Positions 22,601 through 33,633 of a DNA stretch of 64,000 nt are shown here, piece by piece. How positions within the stretch are numbered: position 1 is the stretch's first letter; each line of letters opens with the position of its first letter. Position numbers and translations under genes: made by a program. The DNA is from Styela clava (taxonomy: Eukaryota > Chordata > Ascidiacea > Stolidobranchia > Styelidae), in contig NC_135251.1 in NCBI RefSeq assembly GCF_964204865.1, forward strand, positions 16,988,001 through 17,052,000. The letters are read 5' to 3'. Below the pieces are notes generated by a model. The model searched no databases, was not told the DNA's origin, and saw only the letters and a program-made list of their open reading frames with translations.

Positions 22601-25600
22601 TTACCATATTTTTGTGACTTCAAAGCGGGACGCCTCTAACGACAACGACCCCTTAGCTGTGATTTTGTAACTTTACATTTTTCCGATTTTACTACATAAG
22701 CAGGGGCGGATTAAGCCCCTTCGGTGCCCTAAGCACTGAAGACTTTGGTGCCCCCTCATGTATAATTTAATTATTAAAACAGTAAACCACATAAGTGTAT
22801 TATCTATTAAAAATAATTACAACCAACAGTAAATAAAAAACTTTTACGAACATTTTTAGGTATTTTAACCGTTATATATAGCCGATATATATATATCGGT
22901 CGTTTACAGCCGATATGATACATATATCGGTTGAGATCCAATCCAGAGGGAGTGCGACAATAAAGATGCATGCCTCCAGTCTCAAAGTGAATCGAAATAC
23001 CAAAGGATACAAGTCAAAACTGTAGTTTGAAATTTTACCTGTACCTAGTAGTCTACCACGGGGTGGTTCAAGATTACTAGGTTGAAGGACCGCAAAAACT
23101 TTTGAGGAGGTCTCGCGGGCCGCAAGTCGGAGAAAACCCGAAAGTGATCGAAATATCGCGAGTTTACTTACTCTAATCAGACTATTATTATGTTGCAGGG
23201 ATGGCGTTCTTTTAAAGAAGAAATAGAAATCTATCAGTTATTTTAAAGTTAATTCCCGAGAATTACCGTTGTATTCTGCGCATCTCGCGTTTAATGTCGC
23301 TTCAAATTATATTCTTTCGTGACAGATATTACTTGAAATCAAACCAGACACCGTGTGATGAGCACTGTGTAAAAACTCCCGACTTCGCTGACCACTAGAT
23401 CGTTTAAATGCGATCGTGGAACCGCCAAATAGTGTAAATAGTTCATTGGTCCAATTGTTGAAGGAAAAAAAAAATTTAAAACAAAAATGCAGCAACAAGG
23501 AGAATACTAGAAAGAAAAAACAACAACAATTTAAGAAAACGACTCATAGGCCCATTTCGTGTCCAATAAATAAGCTTCAGTGTTTATTTTTAATAAAGAA
23601 GGTTATGATACTTGAAGACGAAAAATAAGCGAAAATTTTGAAGTTTGAGTCATCTGGTGAACTCGTAATATTTTAATAAACGCCGATAAACTATATAAAA
23701 ATTCTGCTCTAAAACTTCTGTAGTGACCCTCCTTTCTTGGTGCCCTAAGCACGTGCTTATATTTTTTAATGGTTAATCCGGCGCTGTAGGCCTACATATA
23801 CAGCCATCCCGGCTGTCTTCATTGAGCATATTGTCATCGAGATTCGAGAGTTCATGCGCATATTCTCTGTCCAAATATCGGGTTAAGTTCGAAAAATAGA
23901 AGGGAATTGACGTTAACGATACAAATAATTCGGATTGAAATTTTTTTATGTACAACATAAAGAAGAAAGAAGAATTGAATAGTCTGCCGTTTTCAAGCAT
24001 TGAGAATTTACTTATTCGCCCAAGCATGCTTTTCTGTAGATAACACCTTTTTCAAAAAGACGTTGTTCAATGTTACATTCACGTAAACGCCAGAACAGGA
24101 CCAATTAGTATTGATTTTACACGTAATACGTTACGGGAAACAACAGAACGAACAGAATAACGCATTCACCTCCAGTAAGTGGTCTAGCGCTGCGCTGCAC
24201 TGCAACGACATTAACGAGAACATGTTAATTGGTAATGTTCGTGTATTATGCTGACTAAACGCCAAAGCGGGACATTCGACTGACTTGTCGGGACGGCGGG
24301 ACAAGACGGTAAAAAGCGGGACTGTCCCGCCTAAAACGGGACGTATGGTAAGCCTACCCACTATATGTGTGCATACATGAAAAGCGTTGTGGCAGCGGTG
24401 TGTAGCATTCGGCCCGCGTGTCACGATTAGGGATGGCGGAATCGAGTCCGGATTCGATTACAGAATCGATTCTTCGCGGAATCGACTAGAATCGATTCCG
24501 ATGCACCGGAATCGATTCTCGAGTTTGAAACTTGGATTGCAAACAATGTGTAACGTTTTGTGGCAATTTCTTCACATATATATATGTATAAACTGCTTCG
24601 CTGCTATGTTGAGTTGCTACGACAACGCAAACTTCACTATATATAATATATATATTATAAATATCGCTAGTAGGCTTTAACGTTTATTTATTTTAAAAAT
24701 CTTTGTGGGTTCTGAGGGATTCGTTTTTATTTTGTGCGGTTTTGTCTCATGTGGCAGATTGGATAGCCATACTACTTAGTTTCGGCCTTCTTGTCCGTCC
24801 AGAATTTGAACATCGCTGTCTTGCTTGATTTCATATGGTATTGCTTGGGTGGGTATATTTTTTCGGTAATATGTCGAGGAATCGAGATTCGGAATCGAGA
24901 ATCGAAATCGAAAATTTAGGAATCGGATAAGAATCGAATACTTGTAAGTACTCATACTTGGCATCCTTAGTCACGATGCGGCCCGTGGAACTTATTTTCG
25001 CGGCCCTAGGAGACTTCGTATCCCCTTATTATTCGTGAGGGCGAAGTCGACATCTTTGATTTCATATTATGTCACACTGGGATGTATTTATTTCTATGAC
25101 GTCTTATATCTGTATTGGTACTGCGATGTGGTTGTGATTAGCTGAGGTATTATAGCCTAGGTTAATTATGAATGGCGGAAGTTCGACATTACATTACTCT
25201 TTGAAATACGCAATTATTTAATGTAATTGAAACTTGGTTTGCTTGATTTATTCAAACACTATAGCATTAATGTAGGAGAAGACATTTCCGAGCAACACTA
25301 TTTACTAGTTACGATAGCTAATGAGTTGTTCAACAGTTTCGTCATTATAATATTTCGTTTTGGTGAATTGCGATGAACAGTTGCATGTCCTGCCTTATAG
25401 CAACCGTTCACTATTCAGCTGTCCTTCCTGAAAAATCTGTTTTCAACTTGCATCGAATATAAATGTGTCTCCCACCTGTCGTTATTCTACTGCATGAGGC
25501 TTGACCGCGTTCGCAGAGACATGAAACTTTGGCTCCAAACTTTTGCGCCGTGTAAAATTTACCGTTAGGGACCTTCTTATTTGCATATTCGTCAAAGCAA

Positions 25601-28167
25601 CCGTCAGCCTCTATGAAATTATGATGAAATAAAAAGAAAAACTGATCCGAATTAGCTTCGCTAACTAGAGCGGTAATTATAGAACCAACCTTTGCCAGGA
25701 AAGTACAATTTGAACCTGTATACTTTGGCACCCCCGGAAATTCCAACCCATGTACGTTTGCACACATAGATATTTACACGCTTGTATAATTGCATCCACG
25801 AACATTTGCATTCAGGACATTTGCAACCACGGACATTTGCACCCTTGGACATTTGCACCCACGGATATTTGTACCCATGTAGGTTTGCACACTTGGACAT
25901 TTGCACCCACGTACAATTGCACCCTGGACATTTGCACCCACGGACATTTGAACGCACGTATAATGGCATTCACGAACATTTGCACCCACCCATTATAACA
26001 ACAGTCAATTTCACTCGCGAACAATTGTGTTTCAGACAAAGTTTTATTTCTTTATTAATAAGTTATTTATTAGCAATCGAGATAGATAACAACGGTTTTA
26101 CAGTCATTGCAAGTTATAATCCTAACCTATTTTTGCTTACTATCCTACTTTCAACGAAATTTCGCAAACGCAGTCAATCATAAATAATAAGCTTCCCACT
26201 ATATGTGCATACATGTTCATACATAAAAAGCCATTGTTGAAAAATTGCATCGAAGCATGTCTTTTTACAATGATTTATTCTGCCATTCTTAAAAAATTGC
26301 TCATTGCAACTTGCATCGAAGCGTGTCTTTAACATTGCTTTATTTTTAAGGTGTCTCTCACCTGTCGTTACTCTACTGCACGAGGCTCGAGCTGGTTTAC
26401 CGCTTTCGCAGATGCATGATACTTCGGCTCCAAACCTGTGCGTCGTGTAATATTCACCATCAGACACCTTCCTATTTGCATGTATGTCAAAGCAGCCGTC
26501 ACCTATATATATATGAATTACAATAAAATACAAAAACTGATCACAATTAGCTTCATTGACTGGGACGTTAAGTATAGCTACCCTTGCAAGGAAAGTACGA
26601 TATATATAGCGTAACCACATATAACTTGGTAGAGCACGATGTTTTCATCATGGCAGTCGTGGTATATAATGCATTTTCTGGAGTTTTTCAATCAATAAGT
26701 ATGTCTAAATCGTTGTGATGAATTTCATATTGTAATCAAAATATTTCGAGTAAGAATTCCTCCTTGTCAGAACTTGTAATTATGCATTTCAGTTTTATGT
26801 TTGTCGGTCAGGCTAAAGCGTTGACTCAAAATTCCATGCTTTTTTATAACAAATTTAATATCCTAGAAGATTTTCATACTTGGGAAAAAACAATTGTAAT
26901 ACAAATCGATTATTGCAACATTAATCCAATATCATAACTATGATAGAAATTTTTTATGCTGTCCCAACCGCGTATGCTGTTTACAACGTTCTCCAGTCAC
27001 CAATGACCAGAATGTATAATATATGTATGGTCATTATTGATAAAATAATGTATAGTTTTGCTTAGTGCTATATTGGTATATTCAATGGCTCACCAATCTG
27101 GTGTAGTCATCTTTTATTAAGCATTGTTAATTATTTTTCATCAACGCTCGAACTTGTATTATATATAATATGAAACGTCAAGTACCTAACTTCGAATCTG
27201 AGTTTTCAACTTACTTTCATATGTATAGCAATTTCTGAAAGCTCCTCGACCCCCTACACACGTGCATTCCATACGTTTCCCGCCAAGGTTGGCGACAAAT
27301 TTTTCACCCTTAGGAATAAACGTATTTTCCACCACGTCCCAGCAGGGTATATTGAATGCTGAAATATGCAGAAAAATGTAGTAGTAGCAAGAAAGAAAAC
27401 TTACGTCGCGATCAATAATAATCACACCAAACAAGTCATAGTATGATGTTGTTACGCGTGGGCGAAAAATGCAATCCAGTATATTAGAATCCCCCCCCCC
27501 CCCCCCCTTTTTATTAACTTCGGTTTTGTCCCGATGAAAATGCCACTGAAATAAGTGAACTGATTTACTAATTTGTATGTTGTCATATTATGATAAATTA
27601 AGCCTTATTTTCCAAAATTGCTATGACATTCGACTCCGTACCATATATACGTACCATAACAATGAAGGTATCCTCCTGCTTTACAGGTACAATCGTACGT
27701 TCCCAATAACGTTGTGTCTCCCATTGGTTTATCTCGCCTAAATTTGGCTCCCGTTTCATAATAAACCTCATTATATTTGTCAAAACAGCGTGCTAATAAA
27801 ACAAACAATTCAGTATAAAAAAAATTATTCAATCACATAATAAAGTAGTAGTCAGGTACACTTAGTTTCTTTAAATAAATACATATTTTATATATATATA
27901 TGACAAAAAAAAATTGAATACTTATCACAATTCAGAAAAAAAATCGATAAGCGTAGGTAGGCCTATGCGATATTGAACAGCACTAAAAGCGTATCATATG
28001 CTATTATATTCTCAGTAAGATTCGTGCTTTCAAAATATATATATAATTAAACATAACATTTTATTAACATGGAAACATACAAAATCATAGGAATGGAGGA
28101 TAAATTATAACTTACCCTGGCATCCGTATATAAAATATACTATCAAAAACCCGATCTCACGAAACAT
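16612..28167 (-). CDS. secreted FN1-like/EGF mosaic protein (complete, 12 exons)
   Basis: Exons in coding order: 28167-28116, 27792-27655, 27358-27215, 26502-26362, 25610-25476, 22385-22248, 21917-21795, 18760-18641, 18267-18145, 17850-17728, 17375-17223, 16835-16612. They give 537 aa plus TGA. Exon 1 encodes a signal peptide ([15 protein letters not shown]). Five FN1-like modules follow (residues 18-249), each with Cys-Asp near the start, an aromatic or basic mid-segment, and C-x-C then C, for example [15 protein letters not shown]. Next come four EGF modules (250-412). The second and fourth begin DINEC and DTDEC and carry the C-x-N-x4-Y-x-C hydroxylation motif, so they probably bind calcium. 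FN1 six (413-463), a Thr/Ser linker and FN1 seven end the protein. Every internal exon is phase 1-1, as for modules in vertebrate matrix and plasma proteins. The protein is probably extracellular; its ligand is unknown. Further exons may lie in the transposon-filled intron 22386-25475. Confidence 0.82.
19283..21673. mobile_element. 2.39-kb DNA element with ~310-bp terminal inverted repeats
   Basis: The left arm (19283 to about 19600) reappears inverted at about 21362-21673. Both ends begin ACCCATCCTACGCGC. The arms share long blocks including the GTGATCAC, GACCATG and GATGACGTCAT regions. No transposase ORF is visible inside, so it is non-autonomous. It lies in the intron between the first and second EGF exons. 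I saw no clear target-site duplication. Confidence 0.8.
20712..21178. mobile_element. 467-bp hAT-type MITE nested in the long-TIR element
   Basis: The left end is CAGGGCTGGATTTACC. The right end reads CATGGCTGGATTTAGACC in reverse complement. Flanks are ACCATCAC at 20704-20711 and AACATCAC at 21179-21186, a 7-of-8 target duplication. Confidence 0.7.
22596..24356. mobile_element. 1.76-kb hAT-type element with perfect 8-bp TSD
   Basis: It starts TAGGTTTACCATA and ends TATGGTAAGCCTA, inverted termini differing at one base. It is flanked by identical CCCACTAT at 22588-22595 and 24357-24364. The unoccupied sequence survives at about 26189 in the duplicated intron. It contains another element at 22701-23786 and no intact transposase. 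Confidence 0.8.
22701..23786. mobile_element. nested DNA transposon (CAGGGGCGGATTAAG termini)
   Basis: The left end is CAGGGGCGGATTAAG. The right end reads CAGCGCCGGATTAAC in reverse complement. GGTGCCCTAAGCAC is repeated near both ends. The interior holds TATCGG palindromes (22878-22935) and a GCGGGCCGCAAG hAT-like fragment near 23110. No clear target duplication. Confidence 0.55.
24428..24969. mobile_element. 542-bp hAT MITE with perfect 8-bp TSD
   Basis: It starts TAGGGATGGC and ends GGCATCCTTA, with subterminal GGAATCGAT repeats at both ends. GTCACGAT is duplicated at 24420-24427 and 24970-24977. The flanks join into one GCGGCCCG-rich older repeat. Confidence 0.8.
25735..25992. repeat. 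16-bp minisatellite, about 15 units
   Basis: Tandem units resemble GGACATTTGCACCCAC. Most are exactly 16 bp and a few are 15 bp, with scattered substitutions. It lies in the intron between the third and fourth FN1 exons. Because 16 is not a multiple of three, the array stays open in several frames and creates spurious Cys-rich ORFs. Confidence 0.9.
27491..27507. repeat. poly-C run
   Basis: Seventeen consecutive C residues lie in the intron between the first and second FN1 exons. Its length may be a sequencing estimate. Confidence 0.9.
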
Positions 28168-30025
28168 ACTTAATTTCGGTGTGATGAACCAACCGCCGAA
28201 ATCTTTTGCAAAAGGTATAGCCCAGCTATTTGGAGTCTAGGTGTTTTATAACACTCTCGTGTCAAAAATGCGGTCGAGCATGCATAGACGAAAAACTTGC
28301 CCCATTTCCTGTTTGTGTCGCGCATTGGGGTTATCGAAACCGCCGTCGCAAGTAGGGCTATAACTTGCGATGCATCGCTGATCACCTAGTTTCGTACTAA
28401 GAAACTGCCGTCTACTACTGACAATACATGATTTGGCCATCAATCAACTTTCGTTGCATGGCATATACTTTTCGTATGTATAATTCAATGATCATTTGTG
28501 TTTTAGGCCAGTACGGTCTTGTGCATGCATCCCGTCTCAAATAATAATAATAATCGTTCATTTATTTTTTTATCACTATTACGAGACGAATAAACATACA
28601 TACATATATACCACCACGCGGAACGACTTTTCATAATTTAGTAGTATTTTGCTGTTATCGACACCTACGTGCCGTGCCAGTCAGCATTTATTTGGAATGT
28701 CAACATTATTTTTTTTCTCACCTTTACATTTCCTTACGTCATTTAGGAAACCCCTCTGTCCTGTTTTAGACTTGTAAATAAAAAACAACCATTTTTGAGG
28801 GAGTTATTATGTTTACTAAAATAGTGCGTTGGGATATCTCTAATTGCGTCACCGAGTTTCGTTTTCGAATGATTATGGTTTTTTGTTTTTACCAAGGTGG
28901 AGTTTTCAGAAAATATGAGACTCCATCGAAAGTCAGATATACCTGTTTACAATGTTGAATAAGTTGAACAGAATTTTGGATGAAGAACAGCTGACTGAAA
29001 TAATATTATTAGCTGAGATGATGATATACATTTTCGTGAATTTGTCTCGCCACAGAGAGACGAACGGTGCGCCGCCATAAATTAACGATATGTAACGTGC
29101 AATGTTGTAAATATAAAAAAACTTCTCGAAAGTGAATTCTTAATAGTAAATAGATCACATTTATCGATGAAGTTATCTAAATTATTCAAATAGATTTTTA
29201 TATTTAAATATTTTTCAGTGGTTTCAAACGAACCCCACATGAGTCAATTCAGACATAATTGTGTTAGTCTTAACTGGCAGTAGAGAGCTAGTCTGAGTTG
29301 TTCGACGGCAACGTGAATAAATGGGTAATGTTTTTTTCAATCTGTATATATTACGAAGGATACCGAGTCCACCAAACTATTACTGCTTTGTTGCTTACTG
29401 TTTTCACTGTAAATAACATACCGAGAGAATATTCATTGCTATGATTTTCTGTTGGGTATTCAATATGTAGTTCGCAAGTAGCAATTTGAAAAAAAAAATG
29501 AAACAGACGAATAGGTGAAAAATTCAATAGATGGAATTCTGGGTTGATGTTCTATATCACAAGGTGCTTCCCATATACTAGTTTTCTTATGCGCGTTCAA
29601 ATCCCACTTGAGGTTTTGACGACTATTTTGAATTTTCTCCCAGAGTGTTTGTTTTTTGTGTTAGCACGATGCGCCAATTTCGCCCCGCGCCATTTCTGTG
29701 GAGAAATAATCCCATACCCGACATGGAATGGTAACTGGACGAGAGACCGTGGTTTTTCATATGGTTATGCCGTCTTATCAACTTCCTTCTCCCCCGGGAT
29801 AATTATGTAAACCCTATCTCATCCTAAGACAAGTATTAAGCTGGTGTATAATGATGTATACTTCTTTCATACGCTTTGCTGCCATCTTGCAGAAACAATT
29901 TGACAAAAATTGTTCCGGCCGATGTCGCAGTAAACATACTTGGATTTTTCTTTTCGGTCCACGCCGCTGTTTCTTTGGTTGCTTTTTTGTCGGTTATCCG
30001 CCTAGAAGCGTAAAGATTTACTAAC
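28168..30025. other. divergent intergenic region, FN1/EGF gene to RPL35
   Basis: It should hold the promoters of two genes reading outward. A pyrimidine-rich stretch at about 29944-29990 (ATTTTTCTTTTCGGTCC, then TGTTTCTTTGG) could be the 5' TOP-like start of RPL35. The small ORFs here show no known domain. Confidence 0.4.
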
Positions 30026-30397
30026 ATGGCCAAGATAAAGGCTAGAGAGCTTCGAGGGAAGTCCAAGGAGGATTTACTGAAACAATTAGAAGAGTTCAGA
30101 CAGGAACTTTCAACATTGCGGGTCGCAAAAGTTACTGGCGGACAGGCCTCAAAATTATCAAAAATTAGGCTGGTACGCAAGAGCATTGCTCGAGTATTGA
30201 CGGTCATCAATCAAACCCAAAAAGATAATTTGCGTAAACTCTTTAAAGGGAAGAAGTACAAACCTAAGGATTTGAGACCCAAAAAGACTCGTGCACTCCG
30301 AAGGCGACTCAACAAGCATGAAGAAAGCTTGAAAACAGCCAAAGAACTGCGGAAGTTGCGCATCTACCCACAACGAAAATATGCAGTCAAAGCATGA
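30026..30397 (+). CDS. RPL35: 60S ribosomal protein L35 (uL29), intronless
   Basis: The 123-aa product matches eukaryotic L35 over its full length, including the near-invariant segments [33 protein letters not shown] and the C-terminal RKYAVKA. L35 sits at the peptide exit tunnel of the large ribosomal subunit, where it contacts the signal recognition particle. The start is the conserved [12 protein letters not shown]. The whole CDS is one exon with no disablement, whereas neighbouring genes average an intron every 100-200 bp. It could be a genuine intron-poor housekeeping gene or an intact retrocopy. AATAAA at 30442-30447 is followed at once by A-rich sequence. Confidence 0.97.
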   Translation: MAKIKARELRGKSKEDLLKQLEEFRQELSTLRVAKVTGGQASKLSKIRLVRKSIARVLTVINQTQKDNLRKLFKGKKYKPKDLRPKKTRALRRRLNKHEESLKTAKELRKLRIYPQRKYAVKA

Positions 30398-30441
30398 AGG
30401 GGATGTTAGGGTATGAATTAGCTGCTTTACCACAGTTTTAA

Positions 30442-30447
30442 AATAAA
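30442..30447 (+). terminator. AATAAA signal after RPL35
   Basis: The hexamer lies 45 bp after the stop. An eight-A run follows at about 30454, which could be a tail remnant if the gene is a retrocopy. Confidence 0.6.
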
Positions 30448-30653
30448 AAACCTAAAAAAAACATGATTGACTGGTTTGCTTGAATTATCTGCATACTGTA
30501 TATACATACGGTATTTCAGTTTGAGTTGTATATTTTGACTGAAAGTGTCTTAGAGGAACAGTTAATATAGTAATAACAGTTGTTAGTCTTTTGAACAGTC
30601 CGACAGTAGATGTGAACTTGGTGTATTCTTTTACAGGCTAATGAGTCCCCATA

Positions 30654-31063
30654 CAGTACAGCACACTATCTAAATTCCAAGAATTTCCCTCCATTTTGCT
30701 CAATAAAACAAACACCCTATGTGTCTCACAAACGAGGGGCGTCTGGGACCACGTCAGATGCTTCATATTGCGACATGCCTGTCTCAATGATAATCTAAAT
30801 TATTCGCGGCTGTCACGTGACCAAAATTGCCGTTTTTTGCAATTTTCCTTCGATAAATCAGATTATTTTTTCCCAAGGAATTGAATGATGACGTTATAGA
30901 TTGCGCTTTTCTGTAGTATTTTGCGCGTTTTTACTGTATTATTACCAATATTGAGGGACAACAGTGTCCAGATGTCTCCCAAAGGAGGGGTGTCTGATCA
31001 TCTGTGAAATGGGTTCCTCTGAAACGGGACAATGTCACCCGATCTGTATAGTGTGCTGTACTG
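30654..31063. mobile_element. 410-bp MITE with 16-bp perfect TIRs
   Basis: It begins CAGTACAGCACACTAT and ends with the exact reverse complement. It is flanked by CCATA at 30649-30653 and 31064-31068, a possible 5-bp target duplication. There is no coding capacity. I cannot assign the superfamily from the ends alone. Confidence 0.75.
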
Positions 31064-32070
31064 CCATAGTTTAGTAGCTAGTGATGTGTTATTGATTTGT
31101 TGAATCACTCCTGCACTGAGAAGTCTACCCTAACCAATCATTTTCAAAATAGCCCCGTAGTATATGTCCCAATCTCATTCTATTGTAGGCTAGCAATTTG
31201 ATATGTGATCTGTGTAAGGCTGACTATTGTTTAACATTGTTTTGGTACTCATTCCATTTGATTTCTCAATAGGATCCTGCACTGCCAAATACTTTCTTGC
31301 TCTAGGGAAACCCTAATTATATTCAAAAGATTCTGCCTCACCAATGACAGCTTAGGTAATAGAAAATAATAAGGTAGTCACTACTATATATATGATTACC
31401 AAATATGTTTTATTCGCTCTAATATCTCTGTTTTATAAATTCGGATTCTTTTTGTAATTTCGGAAAATCTAAATTATTGGATTCAGAAATGGTAAAATTG
31501 GGTGGGAGTGGAAAGCTTGCGCAACTAGATTTTATGTTGATTCCTTCCTTCCCTGACTTTGGTTTTTCATGAAGAGTATATATGTAGGAGTGTCCCCGAC
31601 ACACACATGATGGGAAGGTGAAAGTCTAAATTCATTAGCACCACATTATGCCATATATAACATTATATCAATAACGCTAATACAATGAGTATGTATCAAG
31701 CACATACATTTTATATAATATATTCCTGACATAATATTAAAAATTTCGGATATTCCAAAAAATTGCCATAGAAAATAAACCAAATTATTTTCATCTCAGG
31801 ACTCATATTTTGAAATTCAGTTTGTTATTAAAAGTTTATTTTTACATTGGCCTGTTGTACAGCATAGATGTGCCATACATCTCTAAATGTGTCATGAATA
31901 TTATATAGTTTGGTTTTGATCAATCTTGCATATGTGAATATTAGTCTGTTCTGTTCTCAGAATTTGCTTCCTTCATATTTCTTATCAGTGCCTAACTGGG
32001 CAAAGAAAATAATTTGGTTGAATGAAAAAGTACTACCTACAACTGGGATTGCGAATTTGTGATGGCGGCT

Positions 32071-32170
32071 GGTCTTGAATATTTAAAGTCTCAACAGAAT
32101 TTAGTAACCTTACTACTTCCGGTCTTGAATATTTAAAGTCTCAACAGAATTTAGTAACCTTACTACTTCC
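32071..32170. repeat. perfect 50-bp tandem duplication
   Basis: The 50 bases from 32071 (GGTCTTGAATATTTAAAGTC...) repeat without a mismatch from 32121. This is a very recent duplication or an assembly artefact. Confidence 0.95.
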
Positions 32171-32474
32171 GAGTTTCCCATCCCAGCCAATTATGTGGAC
32201 ATATTTGGTGTTAGTAAGAAACTATTTTGAATATGCAGTCAGCCATCCAGGATTGATTGGGTTACTTGCAGTAATAGGCATGTCACCGCACCTCTGATTA
32301 CCTGTGCATGGGTTTGAAGCCTGTGGAGGATAATTATGTGCAAGAGGATTGCTGGACTCCTTTGAAATGGTTACCAAGGCTAAAGGTTTGTTTTGGAGGT
32401 ATTCAAACTTGCAACACCTGAAATACAGATAACTTTTTGTTTTGGGCTCCATTGAATTGTAAGACATGAATGAC

Positions 32475-32755
32475 TAGGGATAGGATTTACAAATTTATCC
32501 AGAGAAGAACCTCGATAAGAGGGCTTAATCATATGGCGAACCACTGCCTCTTGTCTGGTTACCAGTCCAGGTCGGGTATGGGATTAGTTAGCCAGTTATT
32601 TTGTTTTCAGAAGCCGTAACCGACCAGCGGTTACGTGAACCACCCTATGGAGTCCAGCAATCCTCTCGCATGGGATGCGAACCCACGAAGGGTAATCAAA
32701 GATGCGGTGGCGAGCGTATTCCTAACACTTAGCCACACCGCCGAGCTTTAATAAA
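32475..32755 (-). mobile_element. SINE family C copy
   Basis: On the minus strand it starts with a tRNA-like head GCTCGGCGGTGTGGCTAAG (A-box region) and has a B-box GGGTTCGCATCC. The body matches 4690-4975. Diverged family C sequence (CTGTGCATGGGTTTGAAGCC) also occurs at 32270-32350. Confidence 0.7.
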
Positions 32756-33051
32756 AAGCACAGATTCCACTCTCAAGCCATCATATTGATATTCCACAGA
32801 ATCATATTTAAGGAAATTAGGTTTAATGGAAAACATAAAACTAGCAGCTGATCAAATAGCACAATTGGCACATGTATTATTACAGTAACACTTTGGATGT
32901 TAATTTAGGCAACATTTGTAAACAATTCGGAAAGAGTAATGATTTATATGAACGAAGTAATATATGTAAATGATTTATCCTACACAGTGATCAAAATCCA
33001 CTTCCTTGAGAAATAAATGATATAACAGCAAAATTATATTATTTAATGGAT

Positions 33052-33633
33052 TCACCAAATGTCCCATTTTGGTTGCAAGATACCGGATGGATTTGTCACA
33101 TTAGCAGGGATATTTACTAAAGCAAAACTCCTGTAAGGATCGGACAAAACTTGCTTCATCTTATGACCATCCATTCCCAAGAGATAAAAAGTCGGAATTG
33201 TAACATCCTGAACCCGACCAGTTGCATCATCCGACATGTCAATCCATGTGTCGATGTCCCTTTCATTGTAGTTCGTTATCACTATTGCCTTTGCCCCATG
33301 TTTTTGCATATTCAAAGATTTTGTTACGAACGAGCATTCTCCACGTCGCACCAGCACCACACGACCTCGGATAATATTACCATTATTTATGGTGTTAGTA
33401 CATGCTTCCCATGGATCTGCTACTATCATCGGAATTCCCTTCAATGGCCTATCAAGTACACCACCAAAGTCTTTTGCAGGTAGTATTTTGAAATAATAAG
33501 ATAGTTCTTCAGGATATATAACATGTAGCCAAAGTTGCTCATGAACACCATAACCAAATGTTTGTTGCAGGCAACATCCTACAACTATTGCTAATGTCAA
33601 ACACAGCATAAATTTTTTGATTTTATAACCCAT
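33052..33633 (-). CDS. PRADC1: protease-associated domain-containing protein 1, single exon
   Basis: The 193-aa protein has an N-terminal signal peptide (about residues 8-28, FMLCLTLAIVVGCCLQQTFG) and one PA domain. It matches PRADC1 (PAP21): HEQLWLHVIYPEEL, PAKDFGGVLDRP, VLVRRGECSFVTKSLNMQKHG, IPTFYLLGMDGHKMKQ and a C-terminal LQPKWDIW. Family length is about 188 aa, so it is full length. PRADC1 is a small secreted glycoprotein without a protease domain and its molecular role is poorly known. The CDS is uninterrupted. RAB5IF lies 0.79 kb upstream on the same strand. Confidence 0.95.
   Translation of the reverse strand: MGYKIKKFMLCLTLAIVVGCCLQQTFGYGVHEQLWLHVIYPEELSYYFKILPAKDFGGVLDRPLKGIPMIVADPWEACTNTINNGNIIRGRVVLVRRGECSFVTKSLNMQKHGAKAIVITNYNERDIDTWIDMSDDATGRVQDVTIPTFYLLGMDGHKMKQVLSDPYRSFALVNIPANVTNPSGILQPKWDIW

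Larger units (their letters stand above)
30398..33051. other. intergenic, repeats only
   Basis: Between RPL35 and PRADC1 I see the MITE at 30654-31063, a 50-bp tandem duplication at 32071-32170 and SINE C sequences at 32270-32755. No gene was recognised. Confidence 0.5.

Noticed and set aside
25735-25992. CRISPR-like array
   Set aside because: The repeats are contiguous 16-mers without unique spacers, in a spliced animal gene.
25661-26039. Cys-rich repetitive ORFs on both strands
   Set aside because: Translations of the 16-bp minisatellite in several frames, lying between two well-defined exons, so intronic.
28170-28443. Cys-containing minus-strand ORFs just upstream of the FN1/EGF signal-peptide exon
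   Set aside because: They lack the C-x-C and module spacing, and no splice sites connect them. The ATG at 28167 with a signal peptide is a better start.
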